Source: Novipirellula artificiosorum (GTDB lineage Bacteria; Planctomycetota; Planctomycetia; Pirellulales; Pirellulaceae). From it: DNA of 64,000 nt. Each line of letters opens with the position of its first letter. The stretch's first letter is position 1. Below, in pieces: positions 28,030 through 37,788 of the stretch. The position numbers and the translations under genes are program-made. The notes under the pieces are model-generated. The model was not told the origin of the DNA and made no database searches. It saw only the letters and a program-made list of their open reading frames with translations. The stretch covers positions 203,393 to 267,392 of the forward strand of contig NZ_SJPV01000005.1 in assembly GCF_007860135.1 (NCBI RefSeq). The letters run 5' to 3'.

Positions 28030-30828
28030 TTAAATTTCTTCCTTCGATCCGTCCAATTCGGAGGGCTTCATGATCGTCAACGAGGGTTCGCTAAAACCGC
28101 TAATCACAGCACCATATTGCCGAAAATCCGCAGGTTTCAGTTGATTGGCTGGCAAGGCCTGGACGTTTTCGGTGGTCCAGTCGACCGCCCAACGAGGCGA
28201 CTGCTCTTTCGCCCAAGCGGGCGAATCCTTGGTGACATCCACCATCAACACCGATTGTTCCTTGCCCTCGGTATCGACCAACCGAAGCATACAATCGGAC
28301 AAATCGGCCGCCGTATCATAGGCGTTGGCTTCGCCACGCAACACCAAAACGGGTGGTGAGTTCCGCAGCGAATCGAGTCCACTCACTTCGACGATCGGCA
28401 CACCCGGATTGACCAAAAAGACGCAATTATTGGCTTCGCGATCAATCTGCAGCGGGTACGGGTGCAGTGGATCCAAACGCATTCGCAGCAGGCCGCGGGG
28501 TGCCATCGCAATCAGTCGCTCAAGAGACAACTGAATCGGACGTGCCGACGGCAGCGGCTCCACGAGCGCCCCGGCCGTTTGAATCATCTGTCCCGACACC
28601 GCCAACAAACCGTTCTCCCAACGCAGTTGAAGCTCCGCAGCAACATCCATCCTGAGCATTGTCATTTGTCCCCGAATGCACACGTTGTACATCTCGATCG
28701 ACACCATCGGCAACGAACGCAAACCGCTCGTTGATTCAATCCCTGGCGACATCGCATCGTGATTCATCGTTCGCTCGGTCGAGATATCAAATGCAAAAAC
28801 ATCCAAGTGGCGGACCGGATTGTTGATCGTCACACTGCAATCGATCATTCGAATTAGCCGATTGTCACTGCTCGAAATCAGACAACCGCCACCCATCGAC
28901 CCTACGGGAACCGTCCAAACAAAATGCAAGTCTTCGAATTCAATTCGATTGGAGCCCAAATCGATAAGCTCAACACGTTGCATCGGCGACGCTTCCTCGG
29001 ATTCGAAGACAACGACACTTCCACCCACACTCGATGTGATCACCAATCCGTCTCGATCAATTTTGATCGGTGCGCTGCGAATCAGTGGTTCCGCAAGCTC
29101 AATCCGGTCGACCTCCAAATCATTTGCAAGTTCGATCGCTTGATCCAAAGAACGGGTATAGGCGTATTCCTCGAAGTCATGGTCCGAAGAATAGGAACGG
29201 GTGACGCGAATGGCCCGAGGAAACCCTTCGCTGCTCATCGGTGGCGAAGAAACTTCGCCGGCCTCGGTCATGGCTGCCTCCGTCCTTGGCGGAGCGGCCG
29301 ATCCAGCCTCGCCGTTCGCGCTGAGCGTGGGGCCGATCTGAAAATCATCCTTCAATTCCTTGGGCACCGGCAGATTGATGATTCGCGGAGACGAAGCAGC
29401 GGACCGTTGCAGAGTATCGGCATCACCTGCCCCTTCACCTTCGGTTGCCCGCTGACTGCCCTCGTTTTGGGAACCCGCGCCATTTGAGCCACGATCCGGC
29501 ATCATGTTTGTCGGAGGAAGATTGTTGTCGTCATTGGGATCGACCTTCGGCAACGGACGTGCCGAATCTGGCAACAAATTCATCACCGTTTCACGCTCGG
29601 GGACGCTGATCGCAAAATCGTCTTTCGCAATGCCACCGCTAATCGCCAACACGCCGGCAACGAGTAGCAAAATGGAAAAAGCAACCAACCATGGAGTGTG
29701 ACGTTGCATCAGCAACACCAACGGAGGCAAGGATTGGACGGCCACCGGCCCAAGTGTTTGCACACGTTGCAAGCCTTCGCGATGGGCCACTTCTTGCAAA
29801 TCGGCAATCAAATCATTGGCATGTTGAAAGCGATCTTCGGGACGCTTCGCCAGCATCTTCTGGATCACGGCAGCCAAATCCTCGCTGACCTCGGTGCGTA
29901 ACAGGCGAACATCGGGCGGCGGCGTTTTGCCGTGATTGATCAGTTTCTGAAGCATCGTGCCACCTGGGTAGGGCGGCTCGCCAACCAACATGAAATAAAG
30001 AGTACATCCGAGCGAATAGATGTCGCTACGAAGGTCCGCATCGCGAGGATCATTGGCTTGTTCGGGAGAGATGTAATCAAAGGTGCCGAGGGTCACACCG
30101 CTTGCGGTCATGTCCTCGCTGAGATCCAAACTCTCTGAACGGGCCAACCCCATGTCCACCAATTTGATCGTGTCGCCACTGCCAATCAGCACGTTGGAGG
30201 GCTTGATGTCACGATGGACAATCCCCCGATCCGCAGCATGTTGAATCGCGTCAGCAAGTTGGCAGGTGTAGAAAACTGCTTCGTCAATCGGCAACACCCC
30301 ATCGCGAGAAACCAAATCGCGAATGTTGATTCCTTCGATGTACTCAAAAACGATGTAATGCCAATCGTCATCGCTACCGACGTCAAACACCTTTGCGATT
30401 CGCGGATGATCCAACTTTGCGGCGCTTTGAGCCTCATTGCGAAATCGACGTTTTAGATCCGCATCGTCGCCGACAAAGGGAATGACTTTGATTGCCACCG
30501 TACGGTCGAGCTGCTCGTCATGAGCCCGAAAAACCGCTCCCATCCCGCCGCCACCGATGAAGTCTTCAAGCAAAAAATGGTTCAACCGCTGACCGAGCAG
30601 CACGCCTGCGACCGAGGCAGGCGTCCGATCGCCTGCGTTCCAATACGAGCCGTTCGAGCCAGAGTTCGCCCGCGATGAACCGCGGATGACGGTCGCGGAT
30701 TGGGCAATCTCGTCCATTCGAGAGGAACCCGACGAGGGGGGACTTTCCAAGTTCCCGCTAACTGCCTTCTCATCGTCGCCACGATGAACCGTCGAAGCAT
30801 CGGTTCGGATTGATTCGTGAGAAGACAT
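28030..30828 (-). CDS. membrane Ser/Thr protein kinase (PknB-like) with beta-helix-like ectodomain
   Basis: About 932 residues. The cytoplasmic kinase domain has the glycine loop GGGGMGAVFRAH, K114 in VAIKVIPF, the catalytic loop HRDIKPSN (D207) and DMG in place of DFG. A single membrane segment (WLVAFSILLLVAGVLAISGG) follows, then a long Ser/Pro/Asn-rich linker. The ~400-residue outer part has pectate-lyase-like repeats (SLDQAIELANDLEVDRIELA, DGLVITSSVGGSVVVFES). The start is MSSHESIR at 30828; 12 more codons are open upstream. It lies 141 bases downstream of rsgA on the same strand. Confidence 0.92.
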   Translation of the reverse strand: MSSHESIRTDASTVHRGDDEKAVSGNLESPPSSGSSRMDEIAQSATVIRGSSRANSGSNGSYWNAGDRTPASVAGVLLGQRLNHFLLEDFIGGGGMGAVFRAHDEQLDRTVAIKVIPFVGDDADLKRRFRNEAQSAAKLDHPRIAKVFDVGSDDDWHYIVFEYIEGINIRDLVSRDGVLPIDEAVFYTCQLADAIQHAADRGIVHRDIKPSNVLIGSGDTIKLVDMGLARSESLDLSEDMTASGVTLGTFDYISPEQANDPRDADLRSDIYSLGCTLYFMLVGEPPYPGGTMLQKLINHGKTPPPDVRLLRTEVSEDLAAVIQKMLAKRPEDRFQHANDLIADLQEVAHREGLQRVQTLGPVAVQSLPPLVLLMQRHTPWLVAFSILLLVAGVLAISGGIAKDDFAISVPERETVMNLLPDSARPLPKVDPNDDNNLPPTNMMPDRGSNGAGSQNEGSQRATEGEGAGDADTLQRSAASSPRIINLPVPKELKDDFQIGPTLSANGEAGSAAPPRTEAAMTEAGEVSSPPMSSEGFPRAIRVTRSYSSDHDFEEYAYTRSLDQAIELANDLEVDRIELAEPLIRSAPIKIDRDGLVITSSVGGSVVVFESEEASPMQRVELIDLGSNRIEFEDLHFVWTVPVGSMGGGCLISSSDNRLIRMIDCSVTINNPVRHLDVFAFDISTERTMNHDAMSPGIESTSGLRSLPMVSIEMYNVCIRGQMTMLRMDVAAELQLRWENGLLAVSGQMIQTAGALVEPLPSARPIQLSLERLIAMAPRGLLRMRLDPLHPYPLQIDREANNCVFLVNPGVPIVEVSGLDSLRNSPPVLVLRGEANAYDTAADLSDCMLRLVDTEGKEQSVLMVDVTKDSPAWAKEQSPRWAVDWTTENVQALPANQLKPADFRQYGAVISGFSEPSLTIMKPSELDGSKEEI

Positions 30829-30968
30829 GAAAATTAAAGCGATCGTCGCGGAAGCTTGCGTCAAGAGCCGCAGAGAGAAGAAGAGGCGGCCGCGAGCAGG
30901 AAACGCTCGCCGCTCGGTCCAGTCTAGTTTCTGCTGTGGATTTGGTCAACGAAATTGCTCGCGTGTTC

Positions 30969-32111
30969 TCATCGGCTCGATCCTTCTTCGACCAGCAATT
31001 CCTCGATCAAATGGCAATAAGAATCGTATCGACGGGCATCGATACGAGCGTCCGCGACGGCATTTTTCACCGCACACGCATCCTCGTTTAAATGCAAGCA
31101 ATCGGGGTACCGGCAGGCACTCACATAGGGCCGCAAATCGGGCATCAGCCCCGAAACCTCGCCCGCTGCAATATTCCAGAGCTGAAATTGCCGGATACCA
31201 GGCGTGTCAAAGACAGCCCCCCCAACGGCGAGCGGAATGAGCGTGGTCGCCGTCGTCGTGTGACGCCCCTTGTCGTTGTCGAGACTCACTTCCGATACGG
31301 CCAATCCAAGCCCAGGCTCAATCGCGTTCAGCAGACTGCTCTTGCCCACACCACTTTGGCCCGCGAGTGCCGTCTGCTTGCCGGTCATCAGTGCCTTCAG
31401 GTACGGCACATTGACGCCCGTCTCTGCCGATGTCATCAGCACTCGATAACCCATGGATGACAAAACACCGACCATCGGTTGCAGCGACACCGGGTCGACC
31501 AAATCCATCTTGTTGATCACAACCACCGGCTCGACACCACAATGTTCCGCGGTCAACAAGAAACGATCAATCAAGGCGGGCTTCAAATCGGGTTGCGCCG
31601 CGCTCGTGATGACAAGCAAATAGTCGACGTTCGCCGCGATCACATGTTGGCGGTTCCGGCTGGTACGGCTAATCACCCCCGCGCGAGGTTCGATGCTCTC
31701 GATCATGCCGTCACTCGGCGAATCGGCTCGAAAACGAACGCGATCCCCCGCAACGATCACGTTTCGCTGTTCGATGTTGAGCGATTTCAGCACCTGCCGA
31801 ATGGCACATTCGTAACGTCGCCCATCCTCACCGAGGACCTTGCTTTTCAAACCGTGGACGCTGATCACGCGACCACAGCGTAGCGATTCGTCAAAGGCAA
31901 CGTCGCTGCCGCTTTTTTCGAGCGTTTGGCTTGCCACGGTTCGTTTACGTGTCAGGTCACCTTTTCCGCTGACCCGTTCGCCATGGAGAGCATCGGCAAG
32001 CTTTTCTTCGTCCCCCATTTGGAACGAACGCGTCATATCGCCATTGCGTACACGTCCTTGGTACTTCTTGCGAAAATCGGCTCGTTGATTTGCTTGCCTT
32101 TTTTTTCCCAT
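30969..32111 (-). CDS. rsgA: ribosome small subunit-dependent GTPase A
   Basis: 380 residues. GTPase motifs are in the permuted order typical of RsgA: G4 INKMDLVD precedes G1 GQSGVGKSSLLNAI, then G3 DTPG. The C-terminal zinc site CRYPDCLHLNEDAC fits C-x4-C-x-H-x5-C. It acts in late 30S maturation. The N-terminal ~90 residues (basic, with KKYQGRVRNGD) extend beyond E. coli RsgA before the OB fold. The ATG at 32111 shares one base with the ftsH stop (TAATG), so it is coupled to ftsH. Confidence 0.94.
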   Translation of the reverse strand: MGKKRQANQRADFRKKYQGRVRNGDMTRSFQMGDEEKLADALHGERVSGKGDLTRKRTVASQTLEKSGSDVAFDESLRCGRVISVHGLKSKVLGEDGRRYECAIRQVLKSLNIEQRNVIVAGDRVRFRADSPSDGMIESIEPRAGVISRTSRNRQHVIAANVDYLLVITSAAQPDLKPALIDRFLLTAEHCGVEPVVVINKMDLVDPVSLQPMVGVLSSMGYRVLMTSAETGVNVPYLKALMTGKQTALAGQSGVGKSSLLNAIEPGLGLAVSEVSLDNDKGRHTTTATTLIPLAVGGAVFDTPGIRQFQLWNIAAGEVSGLMPDLRPYVSACRYPDCLHLNEDACAVKNAVADARIDARRYDSYCHLIEELLVEEGSSR

Positions 32112-34168
32112 TAAGATCCGACCGATTCACTCGACGATGACTGGCCCCCCACGGCGGAGCCAGGACTATGCGCGGCACTACTTTCAGGTGCGATCGATTG
32201 TCCAGGAGCCATCCCGTCGCCTTCCTTGCGGTTGCGAACTTGGATCGAGAGCCCGATCAACTCCGTCAATTCGGCTTCGCCCAGTTCTTCATGCTCGAGC
32301 AAGGCGCGCGTGATCGTCTCTAATTCTTCCCGGTGCTCGCGGAGCAATTGTTCCGCTTTCTGGTCCGCCTCGAGCAGAATGCGGGCGACTTCTTCATCCA
32401 CCAATTCCTGGGTGTGCTCACTGAAGTTGCGTTGCTGATGAATCTCACGTCCCAAAAAGGGATCTTCGTCGCTCGTTTTGTAGCTAACCGGTCCAATTTT
32501 GGGACTCATCCCCCAATGCGTAACCATTCGCCGAGCGATGCTGGTCGCTCGTTCGAGGTCATTTTCGGCCCCTACACACGTCTCGTTGTAGATGATTTTC
32601 TCGGCCGCACGGCCCCCAAGCAAAACGATCAATTGGTGATCCAACTCCCGTTTACTGATGCTCAGCCGATCCTCACTCGGCACGTATTGTGTCACCCCCA
32701 GTGCCCGCCCGCGCGGAATGATCGTCACCTTATGAACGACATGGGCACCATCAAGATGCCAAGCAGTCAACGTATGGCCAGCTTCGTGGTAAGCGGTTTT
32801 CTCCTTTTCGCTTTCCTGCAGCACTTCTTCTCGTTTCGCCCCCATCAGAATCTTGTCACGAGCGTACTCAAAGTCGACCATCTGGACGACTTTCTTATCC
32901 TGCCGAGCTGCCCACAATGCCGCCTCGTTGACCATGTTTCGGATGTCGGCTCCGGTCAGCCCAACCGTTCCAGCCGCCAACCGTTTCAGGTCAACATCTT
33001 CGCTTAGCGGCACATCACGGACGTGGACCTTGAAGATCTCTTCGCGTCCTTTCATCGTCGGTCGGCCGACGGTGATATGACGATCAAACCGTCCCGGCCG
33101 CAGCAGCGCGGGGTCCAACACATCCGGACGATTCGTGGCTGCGACGACGATCACGGCTTGGTTGGAACTGAATCCATCCATTTCACCGAGAATCTGGTTC
33201 AGCGTTTGTTCGCGTTCGTCGTTGCCGCCGCCAAGTCCCGCACCCCGTTGACGACCGACCGCATCGATTTCATCAATGAAGATGATCGACGGGCTGTTCT
33301 CTTTTGCCGTGCGAAAAAGGTCCCGTACGCGACTGGCACCTACCCCGACGAACATCTGGATGAACTCACTACCGTTCACCGAAAAGAACGGGACGCCCGC
33401 TTCACCCGCGACCGCACGTGCCAGCAACGTTTTGCCTGTACCCGGCGGTCCATTGAGCAGGACCCCCTTGGGGACAAAACCGCCGAGCCGTTGAAACTTC
33501 TCGGGCGTTTTCAGGTAATCCACGATTTCTTGCAAATCAGCCTTCACGCCTTCGAGGCCCGCGACCTCGTTAAACGTGATCATCTTTTCATTTGCTTCGA
33601 AACGTTTCGCCGGACTCTTGCTGAAACCAGATAAAAAACCGCCTCCCATGATGTCACTACGCGTTCGCCGCAGCATCATGAACAGAAAGAACAAAATCGC
33701 CAACGGCAGGCCGATGAAGGCGATCGCGCTGATGATCTGCTGAGTGTTGTCGGGGGGCATGTTACGATACGGCACATCTGCCGCTCGCAATTCCTGCTCC
33801 AATTGCACCGTCGCTCCCGCGTCAAGCGATTGGATAAACACAAATTCCTTCGGCAACTTCACCGGTTTGCCATCCTCGTCGGTGGGCCGCTTGCGTACAC
33901 CATCGTCGATCACCTCCGGTGCGTTTGGGGGAACCTTAAACGTTCCATAAACACGCCGCTCGGCGATTTCGACCGATTCAATGTTGTTGTTCTCAAGCTG
34001 ATCCAAAAAGAAGCTTTTCTGGATGGTCGTCGCCTCATCACCGCTCTTCATAAACAGCATCGCGATTAGGCCAGCAACCACCAGCGCAATCAAGAACGTA
34101 TTGTTCCCTCGCTTGTTCTGCGGCGCGTCGCTTTTTTCAGAATCGTGATCGTCGGACCGATTATCCAT
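32111..34168 (-). CDS. ftsH: ATP-dependent zinc metalloprotease FtsH
   Basis: 685 residues. TM1 is at about residues 24-41 and TM2 at 147-166, enclosing a periplasmic domain. The AAA+ module has Walker A GPPGTGKT at 240-247, Walker B IIFIDEIDAVGRQRG and SRH RPGRFDRHI. The protease has HEAGH (zinc ligands) and a later ENDLERATSIAR. The C-terminus is extended by a Ser/Gly-rich tail. It degrades unfolded or regulated membrane proteins, LpxC among them in some bacteria, which would tie it to LPS control. Nothing recognisable lies in the 576 bases upstream. Confidence 0.96.
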   Translation of the reverse strand: MDNRSDDHDSEKSDAPQNKRGNNTFLIALVVAGLIAMLFMKSGDEATTIQKSFFLDQLENNNIESVEIAERRVYGTFKVPPNAPEVIDDGVRKRPTDEDGKPVKLPKEFVFIQSLDAGATVQLEQELRAADVPYRNMPPDNTQQIISAIAFIGLPLAILFFLFMMLRRTRSDIMGGGFLSGFSKSPAKRFEANEKMITFNEVAGLEGVKADLQEIVDYLKTPEKFQRLGGFVPKGVLLNGPPGTGKTLLARAVAGEAGVPFFSVNGSEFIQMFVGVGASRVRDLFRTAKENSPSIIFIDEIDAVGRQRGAGLGGGNDEREQTLNQILGEMDGFSSNQAVIVVAATNRPDVLDPALLRPGRFDRHITVGRPTMKGREEIFKVHVRDVPLSEDVDLKRLAAGTVGLTGADIRNMVNEAALWAARQDKKVVQMVDFEYARDKILMGAKREEVLQESEKEKTAYHEAGHTLTAWHLDGAHVVHKVTIIPRGRALGVTQYVPSEDRLSISKRELDHQLIVLLGGRAAEKIIYNETCVGAENDLERATSIARRMVTHWGMSPKIGPVSYKTSDEDPFLGREIHQQRNFSEHTQELVDEEVARILLEADQKAEQLLREHREELETITRALLEHEELGEAELTELIGLSIQVRNRKEGDGMAPGQSIAPESSAAHSPGSAVGGQSSSSESVGS

Positions 34169-34744
34169 TGGTTTCCTTTTTCAGCCTTCTTCTTTCGGCT
34201 TCACTCACTTGTTGGGCTTCGCTGCATGTTGGGCCCGACGGATGCGGGGTCTGGCAGTGGCACGGTTTGATAAGCAGACGCTGCAATGCCTGTGCCGCAC
34301 TGATTGTACCGACTGGACCAGCCGATGACTAACCGGCCAATCTGACAGCGACTCGAGCCACTTAGGGACGCTGAAGCCGATCACGAAACAGACCGATCGA
34401 AGATCTTTTCGCAAGAAAAACCGATTTGCCGAAGTCTCCGTTTATTTCGGTCGAAACCATTACCATGTCAACTCGATCGTTAAGAGAAAACAATCCTCCC
34501 TGAATTCCCTCAGCGGCGTCCTAAACGCCTTACAGGCATGTTTTTCGCATTGCAACGCGAACGCGTTTCGTGCGACGATCAGGATATCCGTCCTAAACCG
34601 AAGCAAGGTGCGACAGTTTGGGCCTTCGTGGCTGATTTGTCCACAATTACAAATCCAAATTGGCGAATACTTAAAGAACCAAGGCAACACGGTGCTGGCA
34701 ACGTTCAGTGCCTTTCCTCTGCTACTCCCAGCAGGAACACGACA

Positions 34745-34936
34745 ATGATGAATCTTCTCACTTACACGGTCCAATCCGTTCACGGTCTGCAGGAAACCTT
34801 CCAAGTCAGTGCCAATGGAACGATTGAGACGCACCAGTTGTGCGTCGACACTCCGCGACATGAGACTCCGCCGGTGAAGCTGAAAAGCAGCCGCGACGCC
34901 CTCGCCAAGAACAAGAAGCCAATTCAGGCTCGCTGA
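34745..34936 (+). CDS. small conserved-looking protein, 63 residues
   Basis: It begins MMNLLTYTVQSVHGLQETFQ and ends with a basic tail (RDALAKNKKPIQAR). AGGA lies about 9 bases before the ATG. There is no signal peptide, and I do not recognise the family. The composition looks coding and the frame has a ribosome site. Its 3' end overlaps the folP 3' end by 13 bases on the opposite strand. Confidence 0.55.
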   Translation: MMNLLTYTVQSVHGLQETFQVSANGTIETHQLCVDTPRHETPPVKLKSSRDALAKNKKPIQAR

Positions 34937-35775
34937 TCCAAGCCTCCTGCGGCTTCAAACAGCTTCAGCGCCTCGACGGAGGGTTTCACGTCGTGGACTC
35001 GAAGGATGTTCGCTCCCGCGGCGGCGGCCGCCAGCGACACCCCTAAGGTTCCCGCCATCCGATCGGCTCGTTGGTCACCAAGCACTTTGCCAATAAAGCC
35101 TTTGCGTGAATGCCCAATCAACAGCGGGCTACCCAGCGCAACGAATCGGCGCGTGGCGCGAAGCAGTCTTAGGTTGTGCTCGTGCGTCTTTCCAAAACCG
35201 ATCCCCGGATCCAGGCAGATCCGGTTTCTCGGGATCCCGCAAGCTTCACAAAATTGCCGGCGGGCAACCAAGTAGCTTTCGATCTCGCTGACGACGTCCT
35301 CGTACAGCGGATCATCTTGCATCGTTTGCGGGCTGCCTTGCATGTGCATCACACAAACCCCGACGCCATGATCGACAACGACGCTGGGCATGGTCGAGTC
35401 GCCTTCCAGGCCGGTCACATCATTGACGATCTCGGCGCCCGCCGCGATCGCCGCGCGGGCCACGTCGCCTTTTGAGGTGTCAATGCTGATGGGAATGGTT
35501 AATTTGCCGCACAATTGATCGATCACCGGGATCACCCGCGACCGTTCCTCGTCGGCGCTGACCGGCTCGCTGTAGGGACGCGTGCTTTCACCACCGATGT
35601 CGATGATATCGGCACCGTCGGCTTGCATTTGAAGAGCGGTTTCGACGGCGTCATGAATCGCGACATGTCGCCCGCCATCAGAAAAACTGTCGGGAGTCAC
35701 ATTCAAGATCCCCATCACCAGCGGCCGCGATCGCAGGTTCAGCCGGCGCCGTCCAATATCCCAATCCAGTGTCAG
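34924..35775 (-). CDS. folP: dihydropteroate synthase
   Basis: The DHPS signatures are intact: MGILNVTPDSFSDGG, DIGGESTRPYSEPV, SIDTSKGDVA, NDVTGLEGD, LDPGIGFGKTHEHN and IGHSRKGFIG. It joins pteridine pyrophosphate and p-aminobenzoate in folate synthesis. The start is unclear. The first usable GTG/ATG (35718/35715) sits directly on the first beta-strand and lacks a ribosome site. Reading further upstream in frame gives LTLDWDIGRRRLNLRSRPL, like the normal N-terminal lead of FolP, beginning at a CTG (35775) with AGG just before it. I give the longer form. Confidence 0.9.
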   Translation of the reverse strand: MTLDWDIGRRRLNLRSRPLVMGILNVTPDSFSDGGRHVAIHDAVETALQMQADGADIIDIGGESTRPYSEPVSADEERSRVIPVIDQLCGKLTIPISIDTSKGDVARAAIAAGAEIVNDVTGLEGDSTMPSVVVDHGVGVCVMHMQGSPQTMQDDPLYEDVVSEIESYLVARRQFCEACGIPRNRICLDPGIGFGKTHEHNLRLLRATRRFVALGSPLLIGHSRKGFIGKVLGDQRADRMAGTLGVSLAAAAAGANILRVHDVKPSVEALKLFEAAGGLDQRA

Positions 35776-35893
35776 AGTCCTGTTAACAAGAAACGCAACG
35801 CGATCCCTCGGTGACCACTCTCCATCGTCTGCCGAGGTATCTTAGCTGCGGAACAGCGGTCGCATAGCGCCCATCGCGGTAATCTGTCGTTTC

Positions 35894-36451
35894 TTACCAG
35901 CGAAATTCCATTTGAGATACAATTCGCTCGGCAAGATCCTCGATAGCAGCTTGCGTGGCCGTGTCGATCGATTGTCCCGCTTCCGGAACAAACCTTGACG
36001 CCTGGCTAAACGAAATCATCGTGCCGCTATTCGGTACGACCGAGTTCTGCAGCAGCAGTTCACCCCGGCGGTTCATCCAATTCGCCTCGACCGTGACCGA
36101 AGCATCGAGTGCTCGCGGGTCATCCGAACTTGTCTCCGTCAACACGGTTTTGTTTTCGCTGACCAAGGTCACCACCAACGTGCTGTCGGCATTTGGGTCG
36201 CCTGTTACTTTGTAGGGGGTGCGGTCTTCGATCTCTTTGACGAGCGCTTCGGTCAGCCGAACCCCAAGATCGTGACGAAAGGTCATATTCCGAACGATCG
36301 GGACATGAACGGTTCGAATGTCGGAACGATACAGCGACGACGGACCGTACTGGTACATCGCGCATCCGCTGAGCATCAGTAGCGTCCAACCCACAGCAAA
36401 CGAGAACCCGTGAGCGACGTTTCGGCGAATCGGTTTTGTGGCCGCGATCAT
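35894..36451 (-). CDS. LptE-like LPS-assembly lipoprotein
   Basis: 185 residues. The N-terminal membrane segment ends in the lipobox LSGC. The segment after it (YRSDIRTVHVPIVRN, then LTEALVKEIEDRTPYKVTGD) fits the LptE family, whose members plug the LptD barrel and help place LPS in the outer leaflet. Later it has the expected VTVEANWMNRRGELLLQ strand and a C-terminal helix AAIEDLAERIVSQ. Its ATG overlaps the stop of the BamD-like gene (36448-36451). It complements the LptC/LptA-like gene at 9-12 kb. Confidence 0.85.
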   Translation of the reverse strand: MIAATKPIRRNVAHGFSFAVGWTLLMLSGCAMYQYGPSSLYRSDIRTVHVPIVRNMTFRHDLGVRLTEALVKEIEDRTPYKVTGDPNADSTLVVTLVSENKTVLTETSSDDPRALDASVTVEANWMNRRGELLLQNSVVPNSGTMISFSQASRFVPEAGQSIDTATQAAIEDLAERIVSQMEFRW

Positions 36452-37788
36452 CGTAGCAACGTCTTGCTTTCGGGTTCCACATCCGGATCCCCGTCGGTAC
36501 GAAAGGTCGCCTCCAACGGCGTGGATGCCTTGGAGTCAGGAAAGACGGTGGTCAACCACGACAACCGCTGCTGGGGCACAGCAGGCAAATCTTCGATGGC
36601 CGCCAGCCGTTCTCGTGCATTGTCGGCGTGAGGCGTGTTCTGATGCAGGGTTAACAATTCGTTGTAATAAACGCGGGCGGCACCATACTCCTTCTTCTTT
36701 TCACGATACTCGGCACGATAGGCCAACCGTTCGGCTTGGTGGTACGCGATTTTGGCTGCGGCCCGAGCGACATGGTCGGCGTATTGGGGGTCCTGCATCT
36801 TGTCCGGAAACCGTGTGCGAGTTTGCTGAACCAACTTGTCGGCTTCGTCGAGAATCAAACCGCTGTACTGTGGCCCCGCATAGATTTCCAACTTGCAATT
36901 GATTCCCATCAAGTGGGCCAAAAACAAGTGATCGCTGTCGGTATACGTTTCTCGCAAATCGGTCAAAAACTCGTCTGCTTTGTCGTACTTACCCTGACGA
37001 ATCTGCTCCGCGGCTGCAGCCATCGTCGCGTCATCCGCTAGCCGGCCGGTCGGATCATCGTAGCGCAGCTGATCCAGCAAACGAATGGCATGACCATCCG
37101 CGTCGAGGACGGGGCGTTTGTAGTCGCTTAAATTTGGCAGCCTCCATTTGCCTTCGGTTGCCTTTTCGGTGTCGATCCAATAGCGAGCGATGTTGAATTG
37201 GCGCGCGGTGACCAGATCGTTGTGCCGATTGCGAGGGAACTGCTTTTGCAGCTTTCCATAAACTTCCGCAGCGTCAGGCAATCGATTGGCGAAAAACAGG
37301 CTTTCGGCTTGCATGAACATCGCGTCCTGTTGCAACGCCGTGCCTGGCGCCGCCTCGCCGGCCCGCCGAAACAACTTCGCCGCTTTGAAGAAGGTGCTTT
37401 CGGCGCGACCTCGCTCCGACTCCTGCTCGTACTGTTCCCCACCTTCTTGAAAAAGCACGTCTCCTTGCTGATACAGCGTTTTCGCCTTGGAGGTGTCCTC
37501 TTGTTCTCGCATCGTGACGAAATTGACAACTTGATTCGTTGTCTTTCTTGCGGAATCGCCAAAGGATGCTTGCTTGACGGGGAAATCGCTGGGTGGATTG
37601 GGCACGACCGGTTCCGGTGTCGAACCGAAGGGGCCCGGCAGCCCACGGAATGTTTGGCATCCCGCAAAAAGCAGCGCCGTCGAAATCATCGCCACGACGC
37701 CAACGTAGTTTGCTGCGTCAGCAAACTTCGCGGCGTCAGCAAATGGTGGCTGCACGCGATCATTCGGTTTGGGGGCGTATCGCATCAT
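36448..37788 (-). CDS. BamD-like TPR lipoprotein
   Basis: 446 residues. The lipobox is FAGC in ALLFAGCQTF. TPR-like helices follow: AKTLYQQGDVLFQEG, STFFKAAKLFRRAGEAAPG, AMFMQAESLFFANRLPDAAE and VYGKLQKQFPRNR. After a ~150-residue middle region come AARVYYNELLTLHQNTPHAD and NARERLAA. The YfiO/BamD family joins the BAM complex that inserts outer-membrane barrels; this protein is nearly twice the E. coli length. It overlaps recO upstream (ATGA) and the LptE-like gene downstream, so the three are translationally coupled. Confidence 0.78.
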   Translation of the reverse strand: MMRYAPKPNDRVQPPFADAAKFADAANYVGVVAMISTALLFAGCQTFRGLPGPFGSTPEPVVPNPPSDFPVKQASFGDSARKTTNQVVNFVTMREQEDTSKAKTLYQQGDVLFQEGGEQYEQESERGRAESTFFKAAKLFRRAGEAAPGTALQQDAMFMQAESLFFANRLPDAAEVYGKLQKQFPRNRHNDLVTARQFNIARYWIDTEKATEGKWRLPNLSDYKRPVLDADGHAIRLLDQLRYDDPTGRLADDATMAAAAEQIRQGKYDKADEFLTDLRETYTDSDHLFLAHLMGINCKLEIYAGPQYSGLILDEADKLVQQTRTRFPDKMQDPQYADHVARAAAKIAYHQAERLAYRAEYREKKKEYGAARVYYNELLTLHQNTPHADNARERLAAIEDLPAVPQQRLSWLTTVFPDSKASTPLEATFRTDGDPDVEPESKTLLR

